Assembly (NCBI RefSeq): GCF_025359345.1
Contig: NZ_JANYGQ010000038.1
Span: forward strand, 124,001 to 188,000
Length of the DNA: 64,000 bases
Direction of reading: 5' to 3'
DNA from: Mucilaginibacter sp.
GTDB lineage: Bacteria > Bacteroidota > Bacteroidia > Sphingobacteriales > Sphingobacteriaceae
Made by a program: the position numbers and the translations under genes
Shown here: piece after piece, positions 42,876 through 51,720 of the stretch
Position numbering within the stretch: position 1 is the first letter of the stretch
Layout: the number at the start of each line of letters is the position of its first letter
The notes under the pieces: model-generated
The model's input: only the letters and a program-made list of their open reading frames with translations
Database searches by the model: none
What the model was told of the DNA's origin: nothing

Positions 42876-44378
42876 ATGAATAAAAAAGATATAACCACCC
42901 TCGGGCAGTTAAAAAAAACAGATTACAAAAGCCGGTCGGTGAAGGATGAATTGCGCGAGAACCTGATTAAGCAATTGCAAAAGGGCGAAGGCGGTTTTGA
43001 AGGCATAGTAGGTTTTGAAGACACGGTAATACCCGATTTGCAAACAGCCATACTATCACGCCATAATATTTTATTGCTTGGCTTACGTGGCCAGGCCAAA
43101 ACACGTATTGCGCGCTTGCTGGTTAATTTACTGGATGAGTGGATGCCATACATTGAAGGTTCTGAACTATACGACGACCCGCTGGCGCCGATATCGTGGT
43201 TTGGGCATCATGAAGTATTAGCCAAAGGTGATGAGACGCCGATAGGCTGGGTGCACCGCTCCGAGCGTTATACCGAAAAGCTGGCTACTCCCGACGTTAC
43301 CGTTGCCGATTTAATTGGCGACGTGGACCCCATAAAGGCGGCCACCATGAAGCTTAACTATTCCGATGAGCGTGTTATCCACTTCGGGTTAATTCCACGC
43401 GCACATAGGGGTATATTCGTAATAAATGAGTTGCCAGATTTGCAGGCGCGTATACAGGTATCACTGTTTAATATTTTGCAGGAGCGGGATATTCAAATCC
43501 GCGGCTTCAAGCTGCGCTTACCGTTGGATATACAGTTTGTGTTTACCGCCAACCCAGAAGATTATACCAACCGTGGTTCGATAGTTACGCCGTTGAAAGA
43601 CCGTATTGAAAGCCAGATATTAACCCACTATCCGCGCTCGGTTGAAATTTCGCGCAAAATAACTCAGCAGGAGGCATCCCTTTCTGCCGATCAAAGGGCG
43701 ACCGTTGAAGCTGATGGCCTGGTGAAGGATTTGGTAGAACAAATTGCTTTTGAAGCGCGTAATTCAGAATACATCGATAAAAAATCGGGGGTATCGGCCA
43801 GATTAACGATATCAGCTTATGAAAATTTAATCAGCAACGCAGAAAGGCGCATGTTGATTAATAAAGAAAAAACTACTGCCGTACGCATATCCGACTTTTT
43901 GGGTGTGATCCCGGCTATCACAGGTAAAATTGAGCTGGTGTATGAAGGCGAGCTGGAAGGTCCCGGCAAAGTGGCTAATATCCTTATCGGTAAAGCCATA
44001 AAAACGCTGATGGTGCAATTTTTCCCTGATCCGGAAAAAGCTAAGAAGGCCAAAGCGCCGAATCCGTATGCCGAAATTATCAATTGGTTTGGCGACGGGA
44101 ACAACCTTTCGCTGGTTGATGAGCTGCCTTTGCAGGAATATAAAAAAGCGCTTAATTCGGTTCCCGGTTTAAAGGCCCTGGTTAAGAAGTTTCACCCGCG
44201 CTTAACCGAAAGCCAGGATTTACTGCTGATGGAGTTTGTGCTGCATGGACTGTCGGAGTTTTCACAACTAAGCAAAGGCTTTTTGGATAATGGCTTTGCA
44301 TTCTCGGATATGTTCAACAGTTTGTTTAATTTGCAGCCTGACGATGACGACCTTGACATAGATGATGACCGTTATTAA
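42876..44378 (+). CDS. MoxR/magnesium-chelatase-type AAA+ ATPase
   Basis: A 500-residue AAA+ ATPase. Walker A G-L-R-G-Q-A-K-T is at 69-76. A Walker B-like strand I-F-V-I-N-E-L-P follows, with Asn in place of the usual Asp before Glu, then the sensor-1 region F-T-A-N-P-E-D. The C-terminus is acidic (D-D-D-D-L-D-I-D-D-D). It resembles ChlI-like subunits that work with VWA partners, and a VWA gene lies just upstream. Together they may assemble or activate an unknown protein complex. No chlorophyll or cobalamin genes are near. Confidence 0.87.
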   Translation: MNKKDITTLGQLKKTDYKSRSVKDELRENLIKQLQKGEGGFEGIVGFEDTVIPDLQTAILSRHNILLLGLRGQAKTRIARLLVNLLDEWMPYIEGSELYDDPLAPISWFGHHEVLAKGDETPIGWVHRSERYTEKLATPDVTVADLIGDVDPIKAATMKLNYSDERVIHFGLIPRAHRGIFVINELPDLQARIQVSLFNILQERDIQIRGFKLRLPLDIQFVFTANPEDYTNRGSIVTPLKDRIESQILTHYPRSVEISRKITQQEASLSADQRATVEADGLVKDLVEQIAFEARNSEYIDKKSGVSARLTISAYENLISNAERRMLINKEKTTAVRISDFLGVIPAITGKIELVYEGELEGPGKVANILIGKAIKTLMVQFFPDPEKAKKAKAPNPYAEIINWFGDGNNLSLVDELPLQEYKKALNSVPGLKALVKKFHPRLTESQDLLLMEFVLHGLSEFSQLSKGFLDNGFAFSDMFNSLFNLQPDDDDLDIDDDRY

Positions 44379-44399
44379 TAGTAAATTTTCCCGCTGCTA

Positions 44400-45710
44400 A
44401 TGAACGGATTACACTTGCAGGTATTTTTGCTTGTTGCCGCGCTTTTATTGATCGACTTGTATGTTTTAAGCGGTTTAAAAGGCGCGTCAAAAAAATGGAA
44501 ATTCCTTCGGAAAAAGCGCTTTCCGCTGTATTATTGGATGTTTTCTATCTTCCTGATTGCCGACCTGTTTTTCGTGGTTTACGTAAAAATGGGCGTTATG
44601 GGCAGGGTGGGACTCATTACATTTTTTTTCCTGGTGTTCCTTTTCAAAATATCGTTTGTCCCATTTATTGCAATAGATGATTTGCGGCGGTTATTTATAT
44701 CCATAAAAAAACGAATTGCAATGCGTAAGGGGGTATTGCATACGCCTTCAGAAACTACGTCCCTGCAAACGGCCCCGCCGAAAAATATTCCAGACATCCC
44801 ACGGTCAGAGTTTTTAATGAAGGCAGGATTGCTGGCAGGCCTGGTACCATTAGCCGCATTAAAGCTTAACATGAAAAGCGGGTTGTATGATTATCACATC
44901 AAACGACAAAAACTATACCTTCCAAACCTGCCGAAAGTATTTGACGGCATAAGGTTAGGGCAGATTTCTGATATACATTCCGGTAGTTTTTTTAATAAAA
45001 CTGCGGTGCTTGGCGGAGTGGAGATGCTGATGCGGGAAAAGACCGATCTTATATTTTTCACCGGCGACCTTGTAAACTCAATGAGTAACGAGGTTAAAGA
45101 TTACATAGAGATTTTTAACAAGGTAAAAGCGCCATTGGGCGTTTATTCATGCCTTGGCAACCACGACTATGGCGACTACGCTTGGTGGCCCAACGCCGCG
45201 GCCAAACAAAAAAACCTGGAAGAAATTATCGGCGCACACAAAACACTGGGCTGGGATTTGCTGATGAACGAGAACCGCCGCTTAAAAGTCGATGGGGAAG
45301 AGATCGGGATACTCGGCATTGAAAACTGGGGCGAGCTGAGCCGTTTTCCAAAATACGGCCGTATGGATCTCGCGGTTAAAAACACCGATGATTTGCCCGT
45401 AAAATTACTGCTATCACATGATCCATCGCATTGGCGGGCACAGGTGCTGCCGCAATATTCTCAAATCGATGCCATGTTTTCGGGCCACACGCATGGCATG
45501 CAAATGGGCGTACGGACAGAGCATTTTCAATGGAGCCCAATACAATATATTTATAACGAATGGGCCGGGCACTATCAACAGGACCGGCAGCAATTATATG
45601 TTAACGTTGGCTATGGCTTTTTAAACTTTGCCGGAAGAATTGGAATATTGCCGGAGATTACGATATTTGAACTAAAAGCCGGGAATGCACCTGTGGGAAA
45701 ACACTCCTAA
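44400..45710 (+). CDS. Membrane-anchored metallophosphoesterase
   Basis: A 436-residue calcineurin-type phosphoesterase. The N-terminus has three helices (about 4-24, 41-62, 67-88) and a fourth hydrophobic segment near 141-158; the catalytic domain is about 165-425. Dimetal motifs are in order: I-S-D-I-H, T-G-D-L-V, G-N-H-D-Y, L-L-S-H-D and F-S-G-H-T-H-G. It resembles the YkuE/YaeI-like group, some of which act on lipid-linked phosphates. It follows the AAA+ gene by 21 bases. An AGTC element begins on its stop codon. Confidence 0.88.
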   Translation: MNGLHLQVFLLVAALLLIDLYVLSGLKGASKKWKFLRKKRFPLYYWMFSIFLIADLFFVVYVKMGVMGRVGLITFFFLVFLFKISFVPFIAIDDLRRLFISIKKRIAMRKGVLHTPSETTSLQTAPPKNIPDIPRSEFLMKAGLLAGLVPLAALKLNMKSGLYDYHIKRQKLYLPNLPKVFDGIRLGQISDIHSGSFFNKTAVLGGVEMLMREKTDLIFFTGDLVNSMSNEVKDYIEIFNKVKAPLGVYSCLGNHDYGDYAWWPNAAAKQKNLEEIIGAHKTLGWDLLMNENRRLKVDGEEIGILGIENWGELSRFPKYGRMDLAVKNTDDLPVKLLLSHDPSHWRAQVLPQYSQIDAMFSGHTHGMQMGVRTEHFQWSPIQYIYNEWAGHYQQDRQQLYVNVGYGFLNFAGRIGILPEITIFELKAGNAPVGKHS

Positions 45711-45784
45711 GTCTGTAGTCTTAAGTCCTAAGTTGAATTATGGTTTTCTGACTTAAGACTAACGACTCAAGACTACGGACTTAA
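45710..45784. repeat. AGTC heptad inverted-repeat element (D)
   Basis: The left arm has four units from the last A of the stop codon: AGTCTGT, AGTCTTA, AGTCCTA, AGTTGAA. The right arm has five units at 45750-45784: GACTTAA, GACTAAC, GACTCAA, GACTACG, GACTTAA. Perfect 7-base register, 12-base spacer. This is the most hairpin-like member of the family. Confidence 0.9.
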
Positions 45785-45805
45785 AAAAACTACCATCTAT
45801 CGAAA

Positions 45806-46693
45806 ATGAAAAAAACATTTTATTCTGTTTTTGATTTTCTGCTGTTTAGTAATATTTTCATGTCACTTTGTGCCGTTGCGCAGGGTCTGCTTACATTTTA
45901 TCTGATAGGGGCTAAGCCGGTGTTACCTGTTCTGGGCCTTTTATTTACTTCAACATTAGGTATTTATAACTTCAGTATCCTGGCCACCAAAACCGGCGAC
46001 CCACTTAAATCACCGTATTTACGGATAAGGTGGTTTTTTGGACACTACCGGTTAATGGTGACATTCACCATCGTATCATTGCTTTCGTTAATTCCGTTGT
46101 TTGTTTTACTTTCGATGGAATCAAGGATACTGCTGATATTTCTGGGCATCATATCCTTTTTCTACAGCATCCCGCTATTTACCATTGGCGATCAAAAATT
46201 CGGGCTGCGGCATATACCCTGGTTAAAACAGTTTATGATAGCCCTGGTGTGGACGATGAGCATTGTTTTACTGCCGGTACTGGAGGCCCAGCATTTTCAT
46301 TTAACAACCATCAGTTTGCGTGATATTACCATACTCATAGCCAAACGCTTCCTGTTTATCGCAGCCTTAACCATCCCCTTTGATATCCGCGATTTATTTG
46401 ATGACCGCAAATCGGGTTTAAAAACAGTGCCCACCGTTTTAGGCGAAAAAAATGCCTACCTGTTTTGCCAGATATTACTTGGCGGGTATATTATCCTGCT
46501 GCTACTCTTTAAAAACCATACTATTGGACACGATTTTTGGGCTTTGGCGCTTTCAGTCATTTTGACCGGCTGGCTCATCTTCAAATCAAAATGGGAAAAG
46601 AACGAATACTATTATTTTTTTTATATGGACGGCGTACTGATACTGCAATATCTATTGGTACTGTTGTTTAATTGGATTTTGGGATATTTTTGA
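45806..46693 (+). CDS. UbiA-like prenyltransferase homologue, divergent
   Basis: A 295-residue membrane protein with about eight or nine helices and a UbiA-superfamily look. The second aspartate motif is clear: D-I-R-D-L-F-D-D at 193-200, followed by G-L-K-T-V-P-T-V-L-G. The first motif, normally an N/D-x-x-x-D near the end of helix 2, is replaced by Y-N-F-S-I-L-A-T around 54-61, with no acidic residue in register. Activity is therefore doubtful or altered. It follows an AGTC element and is convergent with the CocE-like hydrolase. Confidence 0.75.
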   Translation: MKKTFYSVFDFLLFSNIFMSLCAVAQGLLTFYLIGAKPVLPVLGLLFTSTLGIYNFSILATKTGDPLKSPYLRIRWFFGHYRLMVTFTIVSLLSLIPLFVLLSMESRILLIFLGIISFFYSIPLFTIGDQKFGLRHIPWLKQFMIALVWTMSIVLLPVLEAQHFHLTTISLRDITILIAKRFLFIAALTIPFDIRDLFDDRKSGLKTVPTVLGEKNAYLFCQILLGGYIILLLLFKNHTIGHDFWALALSVILTGWLIFKSKWEKNEYYYFFYMDGVLILQYLLVLLFNWILGYF

Positions 46694-46714
46694 CTCGCCT
46701 AATCTCCAAATTAA

Positions 46715-48556
46715 CTATTCCGCCACCGGCAATTCAATACTACTTGCAAATTGTGCCGAATGATATACCTTTTGCGTGGCCGGTTGATAATCACTTTCTT
46801 TTGCCTCAAAAATATTGGGCACGTACTTCTGCGGGTTGCGGTCGATTATCGGGAACCAGGTGCTTTGTACCTGCACCATTATTTTATGGCCTTTTTTGAA
46901 CACGTGGTCGGCGGCGTGTAAATCAATAGTGTATACCTCAACTTTATTCGGCGTGATTGCTTCCGGGGTACTAAAACTCTTTCTAAACCGCCCCCTGAAA
47001 ACGTCATCAGCAATCATTAGCTGGTAGCCTGACATTTTGGGTTCTTTCTTATAATTCTCCGGGTACACATCTATCAGTTTTACGACCCAATCGGCATCGC
47101 TGCCGGTTGTGGCCGCATATAATTTGGCAATCACGTCACCGGTTATCGTTACATCCTGCGTTAGCGTATCGGTTTTCCACGTCAGTACATCGGGGCGGCT
47201 GTCAACAAAACGCTGATCGTCGGTAAGCCAGGTGTACCAGCGTGAGCCGGGGCCGTATGTTTCCTCAATTGGCCTTGCGCGGTAGGGAACTGGTTTTGCC
47301 GGATCGGATACATAACTGTCAAATGGCTTTGCCTCTTTTGCTGATGGCTTGTCGAAAGATAGTTTACCGTTGCTGTGAAAATAAATATTTTTGGTGGCAA
47401 CATCTTTTGGCGGCCAGGCGGAGTAGTTCTTCCATTTGTTTGAACCGGTTTGAAAAGATATTACTTCGGCAAATTTCCCGTCGCCTTTATCTTTCAAATA
47501 CCAGGCGAACCATTTGGCCTGGATCTCTTTCCTGAAATAAGTTGCTGTAGGCTCTTCAAACTTTATGTTGCCCAGGCTTCGGCCATCGCCGCCTGCCCAG
47601 CCGCCATGGCGCCATGGGCCAAGCACAATGAAATTTTGATTTTTTGTATCCTTTTTTTCTAAAGCTTTATAGGCATCTTGCGGGCCAACCATATCTTCCT
47701 GGTCCCACCAGCCGCTAACATGCTGTATGGCAAGCCTGGGGTAATCCAATCGTGATTTCAGCGCCTGTTTTTTCCAGTACGCATCGTAGTTTGGGTGGAT
47801 AGTAAAGTCGTTCCAACTGGGCAGCTTCCCATGGATGTATTTTTTGTTCATGTTTGATAATGGCCCCAGCTTCAAATACCAATCGTAGGTATCATAGTTG
47901 CCAAACTGGTAAAGCGAATCTGTTTTTGATATTTCTTCCATAAAAGCATATTCAAAAGCATAGCTTAAACGGAATGCCCCATTATGATGCAAATCATCGT
48001 TCATAAACATGTCCGATGGAGTTGCCTGTTCTGAAACGGCCTTTAATGCCGGGTGCGGGTCGAGCGCAGCTATGATGGTTGTCCAGCCGTCGTATGATAT
48101 ACCGTACATGCCTGCCCTGCCATTGTTATCCGGGATGTTTTTTAACAGCCAATCTATCGTGTCATAAGTATCGCTGGCTTCGTCAATCGCTTTGGCATTA
48201 CTTTTATCCCTGCTAAAGCGCATCATCGCATATTTGCCTTCCGACAGGTACCTGCCCCTTATATCCTGGAAAACAAAAATATAGCCGTCGTCAGCCATAT
48301 CCTTAACATAGCCCTGTTTTTCGGGGCTGGGATATTCGTTAACACCGTAGGGTGTGCGCAATATTAGAAAAGGTAACTTTTCAGTTTGTCCTTTTGGAGA
48401 AAATATAACAGTGTGCAGTTTAATGCCGTCGCGCATGGTTATCATTTCTTCCCGGCGGTTGTATTTATCATCAGGCTTTACCTGTTGGGCCTTTAAACTA
48501 AAACCGTTGAACAGTAAAATGCCAAAAAGGCTGACTCTTATAAATAATAGTTTCAT
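46715..48556 (-). CDS. CocE/NonD-family hydrolase
   Basis: A 613-residue secreted X-Pro dipeptidyl-peptidase/cocaine-esterase-type hydrolase. The signal peptide is about 1-23. The alpha/beta hydrolase domain has nucleophile G-I-S-Y-D-G near 153-158 and the histidine in G-P-W-R-H-G-G near 313-319. The C-terminal jelly-roll (PepX_C) spans about 395-605. The domain order and length are normal. Substrates of this family are mostly peptides or acyl esters; none can be named here. It is monocistronic, with an octad array upstream. Confidence 0.9.
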   Translation of the reverse strand: MKLLFIRVSLFGILLFNGFSLKAQQVKPDDKYNRREEMITMRDGIKLHTVIFSPKGQTEKLPFLILRTPYGVNEYPSPEKQGYVKDMADDGYIFVFQDIRGRYLSEGKYAMMRFSRDKSNAKAIDEASDTYDTIDWLLKNIPDNNGRAGMYGISYDGWTTIIAALDPHPALKAVSEQATPSDMFMNDDLHHNGAFRLSYAFEYAFMEEISKTDSLYQFGNYDTYDWYLKLGPLSNMNKKYIHGKLPSWNDFTIHPNYDAYWKKQALKSRLDYPRLAIQHVSGWWDQEDMVGPQDAYKALEKKDTKNQNFIVLGPWRHGGWAGGDGRSLGNIKFEEPTATYFRKEIQAKWFAWYLKDKGDGKFAEVISFQTGSNKWKNYSAWPPKDVATKNIYFHSNGKLSFDKPSAKEAKPFDSYVSDPAKPVPYRARPIEETYGPGSRWYTWLTDDQRFVDSRPDVLTWKTDTLTQDVTITGDVIAKLYAATTGSDADWVVKLIDVYPENYKKEPKMSGYQLMIADDVFRGRFRKSFSTPEAITPNKVEVYTIDLHAADHVFKKGHKIMVQVQSTWFPIIDRNPQKYVPNIFEAKESDYQPATQKVYHSAQFASSIELPVAE

Positions 48557-48583
48557 CTTTGCTGAGTTAAGGTTATTAAAGAT

Positions 48584-48623
48584 AGGTAAATGGTTGATTA
48601 AGTGAGTGGTTGATTAGGTTAAA
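48584..48623. repeat. GGTTGATT octad array (K)
   Basis: Five 8-base units in register: AGGTAAAT, GGTTGATT, AAGTGAGT, GGTTGATT, AGGTTAAA, in the divergent gap between the CocE-like gene and the methyltransferase. One-armed. Confidence 0.6.
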
Positions 48624-48624
48624 A

Positions 48625-48632
48625 TAATTTTG
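48625..48632 (+). promoter_or_regulatory. Putative -7 box for the methyltransferase
   Basis: TAATTTTG matches TAnnTTTG and ends 9 bases before the GTG start at 48642. No -33 TTG at usual spacing. Confidence 0.35.
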
Positions 48633-48641
48633 AACTGAAAA

Positions 48642-49265
48642 GTGGCATCCAACTATAATAATTCGGCGTGGTTTTATGATGGGCTTTCGCGGCTGGTTTA
48701 CGGGCGGGCTTTGATTAATGCACAGGTTTATTTACTGCAATTCGTGCCTGCCAATAGTTCCGTTTTGATAGTTGGCGGCGGCACTGGTTGGATACTGGAA
48801 GAATTAACCAAAATACATCCATCAGGCCTCAGCCTAACTTATGTGGAGATTGCTGCGGACATGATGGCCCGCTCCATGCGACGAAATACCGGGCTAAACA
48901 GCGTTGCTTTTATTAATAACGCCATTGAAAATGTAGCTATTAATGAGGAATTTGATGTAGTGATAACGCCTTTTTTGTTTGATAATTTTACAGAAGCAAC
49001 TGCGCAAAAAGTGTTCAACTATATCCATCAGTTGCTTAAGCCTGGAGCGATTTGGCTAAATGCCGATTTTCAACTTACCGGCAAATGGTGGCAAAGTGTT
49101 TTATTAAAATCGATGTTTTTATTTTTCAGGATGCTTTGCAAAATCGAAGCATCGCAATTGCCGGATGTGGAACGGCTTTTTATTTTGGGTGGCTTTAAGG
49201 TGCTTGAGGGAAACTGTTTTTATGGAGATTTTGTGGTGGCGCGTGTGTATGAAATTGAATTATAA
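48642..49265 (+). CDS. Class I SAM-dependent methyltransferase
   Basis: A 207-residue cytoplasmic methyltransferase with motif I V-L-I-V-G-G-G-T-G-W at about 37-46, an acidic residue after strand 2 (Y-V-E-I near 63-66) and motif IV-like D-V-V-I-T-P-F-L. A hydrophobic segment near 150-165 may touch membranes, as in quinone or lipid methyltransferases. The start is GTG, the only start consistent with the complete Rossmann fold. Substrate unknown. It is convergent with the response regulator, with a hairpin repeat between. Confidence 0.8.
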   Translation: MASNYNNSAWFYDGLSRLVYGRALINAQVYLLQFVPANSSVLIVGGGTGWILEELTKIHPSGLSLTYVEIAADMMARSMRRNTGLNSVAFINNAIENVAINEEFDVVITPFLFDNFTEATAQKVFNYIHQLLKPGAIWLNADFQLTGKWWQSVLLKSMFLFFRMLCKIEASQLPDVERLFILGGFKVLEGNCFYGDFVVARVYEIEL

Positions 49266-49270
49266 AGTCG

Positions 49271-49360
49271 TGTCATTGCGAGCGAGGAACGAGCGCGGCA
49301 ACCGCGAACTTTACAGGGCGGATTTGCATAGTTCGCGGTTGCTCGTTCCTCGCAATGACA
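49271..49360. repeat. Hairpin element with TGTCATTGCGAG ends (copy 3)
   Basis: 90-base element whose arms (49271-49310 and 49330-49360) pair over 31 bases, with two bulges of 4 and 5 bases on the left arm caused by duplicated CGAG and GCGG. The outer ends match those of the elements at 5676 and 12132; the interior is reduced to 19 bases. It fills the convergent gap and is followed by A6, so it probably acts as a terminator on both strands. Confidence 0.8.
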
Positions 49361-49369
49361 AAAAAGGGG

Positions 49370-50062
49370 TTACCCGTTATAAACAAACTTATACCCGATA
49401 CCCCTAACCGTTTGCAAATACTGAGGCGAATCAGGATTTGACTCAATTTTTTTACGGAGTCGCACTATGTGCATATCAAGGGTGCGGGTGTTTACGTCGG
49501 CATTGTAGCCCCAAACCTCCATCATTAATTCTTCGCGGTTAATTACCTTGTTCTTGTTTTTCAGGAAGTACAGTAGTATGCGGTTTTCCAGTATGGTCAG
49601 CTCAATTTTGCGCCCCTCTTTAACAAGCAGGTGTGTATTGGGCAAATGCTCCATATTCGCAAATTTGTAAGACTCGGTTTTCTCACTGTTTAACGAGAAT
49701 TTTATCTTGTTGTCAATCATGGCCACCAACACATCCATATTAAATGGTTTGATGATATAATCGCTTACACCAAAATTATAGGCTTCAATTTTGTCTACAT
49801 CCTGTCCTTTGGCGGTCATCATGATAACAAGATTGTCGAAACCCATCTGGCGTATATTGGTACAAACTTCCGAACCTTGTTTGCCTGGCAGCATCCAGTC
49901 GAGTAGAACAATTTCCGGCAATTCGCTCAAAATTATTTTCTCGGCATCGTCGCCATTGGCGGCTTCCAATACTTTGTAACCTTCGCTTTGCAAGCGCTCT
50001 GATACCAGGAAACGCAGGTTTTCGTCATCTTCAACCAGCGCAATTTTTATTTCTTTATTCAT
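49370..50062 (-). CDS. OmpR-type response regulator (RprY-like)
   Basis: A 230-residue response regulator. The receiver domain has acidic residues E11-D12-D13, phospho-acceptor D55 (L-L-D-W-M-L-P-G), a Thr in M-M-T-A-K near 83 and K105 in I-I-K-P-F. A winged-helix DNA-binding domain follows (about 130-228), with the typical N-T-R-T-L-D-M-H-I-V-R-L-R-K-K near 190-204. It starts 3 bases after the kinase stop, so the two are one unit. It resembles RprY of Bacteroidota. Targets unknown. Confidence 0.92.
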   Translation of the reverse strand: MNKEIKIALVEDDENLRFLVSERLQSEGYKVLEAANGDDAEKIILSELPEIVLLDWMLPGKQGSEVCTNIRQMGFDNLVIMMTAKGQDVDKIEAYNFGVSDYIIKPFNMDVLVAMIDNKIKFSLNSEKTESYKFANMEHLPNTHLLVKEGRKIELTILENRILLYFLKNKNKVINREELMMEVWGYNADVNTRTLDMHIVRLRKKIESNPDSPQYLQTVRGIGYKFVYNG

Positions 50063-50065
50063 ATC

Positions 50066-51709
50066 TCAATTTTCGTAAGGTAAGGTAACTATAAACTCCG
50101 AACCTTCATTTACTTTACTGTTAACAATTATCTCTCCGCCCATAAAATTAACCAGTTCTTTACAAAAAGCCAAGCCCAGTCCCACGCTCCCGTTTTGATT
50201 ATACTGATTTTCTATCCTGTAAAACTTTTTAAATACGTTTGTCAGTTCATCTTTTTGTATTCCTATGCCCCGGTCTCTAAACGAAAAAACTATGTTCCGC
50301 TTGTTGCTGCTTACGTGTATGGCAAGCTCTTTTTTATGCGGATGCGAGTATTTGTACGCGTTCTCTATCAGGTTCTGAAAAACGCTGCCCAACAGCACCG
50401 GGTCGGTATAAAACGGATCCACCTTTCCAAATGTGAAGGTTATTTTAAAATCCGGGTATTTTACCCGGAAAGTTTCAATGTAGCTTTTTACAAAATGCTC
50501 AACATCAATTTGTTCCCTTTTTATATTTATCGATTTATTTTCGAGCTGCGTAAATGAAAGCAGTTTATTCATTAACTCGTTCAGTTTATCGGCCTCCTCG
50601 TTTAAAATCCTGCCATATTGTTTTCGCTGGCGCTCCGTTAGCTCGCTGTCGCCGCTCAGGTTTGAGCCTGCTATTTTTATAACGCTAACCGGCGTTTTAA
50701 ACTCATGGGTAAAGTTGTTAATAAAATCATACTGCAATTTAAACAGCTTAACGTTAACTCTGAGATTACGGTAAATAAGCCACCCTATTAGCACCAGGAA
50801 GCAATAAATTAACAATACTAAGGCGCCAATAGGCATAAACCTGCGATTAATTTCGGCAGTAAGGTATCCTGGTGCCGACCGGAAGTAAAGCTTGTAATCA
50901 GAAAATGCATAAGGCAGCGTCAATTCCGTAACCATTGTGCCGGTGGGGTTGTCCGGTGGGTCGTATACTATGGGCTGCAACGTTACCTCCTGGTACAATT
51001 CTTTGTGGGTGTTTTTTATTTTAAGCAGGTATGGGTCTAAAAAAAACGTCATCATATTTTGTTTTGAATATGATGTGGAGTTAGGGTGCCGTTGCAGTTC
51101 CCTTAATATTTTTACGTCCTCGCGGCGTAATATATTCGAGTAGCTTATTTTATCGTGTTTTATGTCATAAAACGTCCGGAATATTTCATCCGCAGTCGAT
51201 CCGCGTAGAGTATCCGTTTGGGCAATATAATTGCCGAGTTTGGTGGCCATTAATTCAAAGTCGGGCTCATTGGTGGTATTCCAAATTCTTATCCCCTGGA
51301 CCTTTCCATTTTTTCGCCAGTATTGGTACATGGCTTTTATTGATATTCCCAGGTTGTTTTTTATAATAACGCCGTTTTTTTGGTTGCCAATTTGCACATC
51401 ATAAAAAACGATCCGCTTAACAAACTCATAATTGCGGAATATGGAATCGGCATAACGGGCAGCTGCGGTTGAGTCCATAAAGCCCTGGTAAGATGTGATT
51501 TGGGGTATAGTGTTACTAAAAAAATTACCATACGGCTTAATAGTTTGTTCCTGTACTTCAATTTTTTTAGAGGCAAATTCATTTTCAACATACTTAGCAT
51601 TAAGGTAGTAGGATACAATAAGGGCAATTATAAAAGTCACCGATATAAGTACCAGGAAAATGATGATTAATGAAAAGTTTTTCCGGTACGTGGTGGCCTG
51701 CTTTGTCAT
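50066..51709 (-). CDS. Membrane sensor histidine kinase (RprX-like)
   Basis: A 547-residue sensor kinase. Two helices at about 12-34 and 293-313 frame a periplasmic domain of about 255 residues with no recognisable ligand motif. The dimerisation domain has phospho-acceptor H335 in F-T-H-E-F-K-T-P. The ATPase domain shows N-L-I-E-N-A-Y-K-Y-S and D-R-G-I-G-I, then G-L-G-L-A-F. It lies 11 bases after an S9-like secreted protein and 3 bases before its response regulator. The signal is unknown; the neighbouring inactive peptidase homologue is a candidate partner. Confidence 0.92.
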   Translation of the reverse strand: MTKQATTYRKNFSLIIIFLVLISVTFIIALIVSYYLNAKYVENEFASKKIEVQEQTIKPYGNFFSNTIPQITSYQGFMDSTAAARYADSIFRNYEFVKRIVFYDVQIGNQKNGVIIKNNLGISIKAMYQYWRKNGKVQGIRIWNTTNEPDFELMATKLGNYIAQTDTLRGSTADEIFRTFYDIKHDKISYSNILRREDVKILRELQRHPNSTSYSKQNMMTFFLDPYLLKIKNTHKELYQEVTLQPIVYDPPDNPTGTMVTELTLPYAFSDYKLYFRSAPGYLTAEINRRFMPIGALVLLIYCFLVLIGWLIYRNLRVNVKLFKLQYDFINNFTHEFKTPVSVIKIAGSNLSGDSELTERQRKQYGRILNEEADKLNELMNKLLSFTQLENKSINIKREQIDVEHFVKSYIETFRVKYPDFKITFTFGKVDPFYTDPVLLGSVFQNLIENAYKYSHPHKKELAIHVSSNKRNIVFSFRDRGIGIQKDELTNVFKKFYRIENQYNQNGSVGLGLAFCKELVNFMGGEIIVNSKVNEGSEFIVTLPYEN

Positions 51710-51720
51710 AAAAAACAGGG

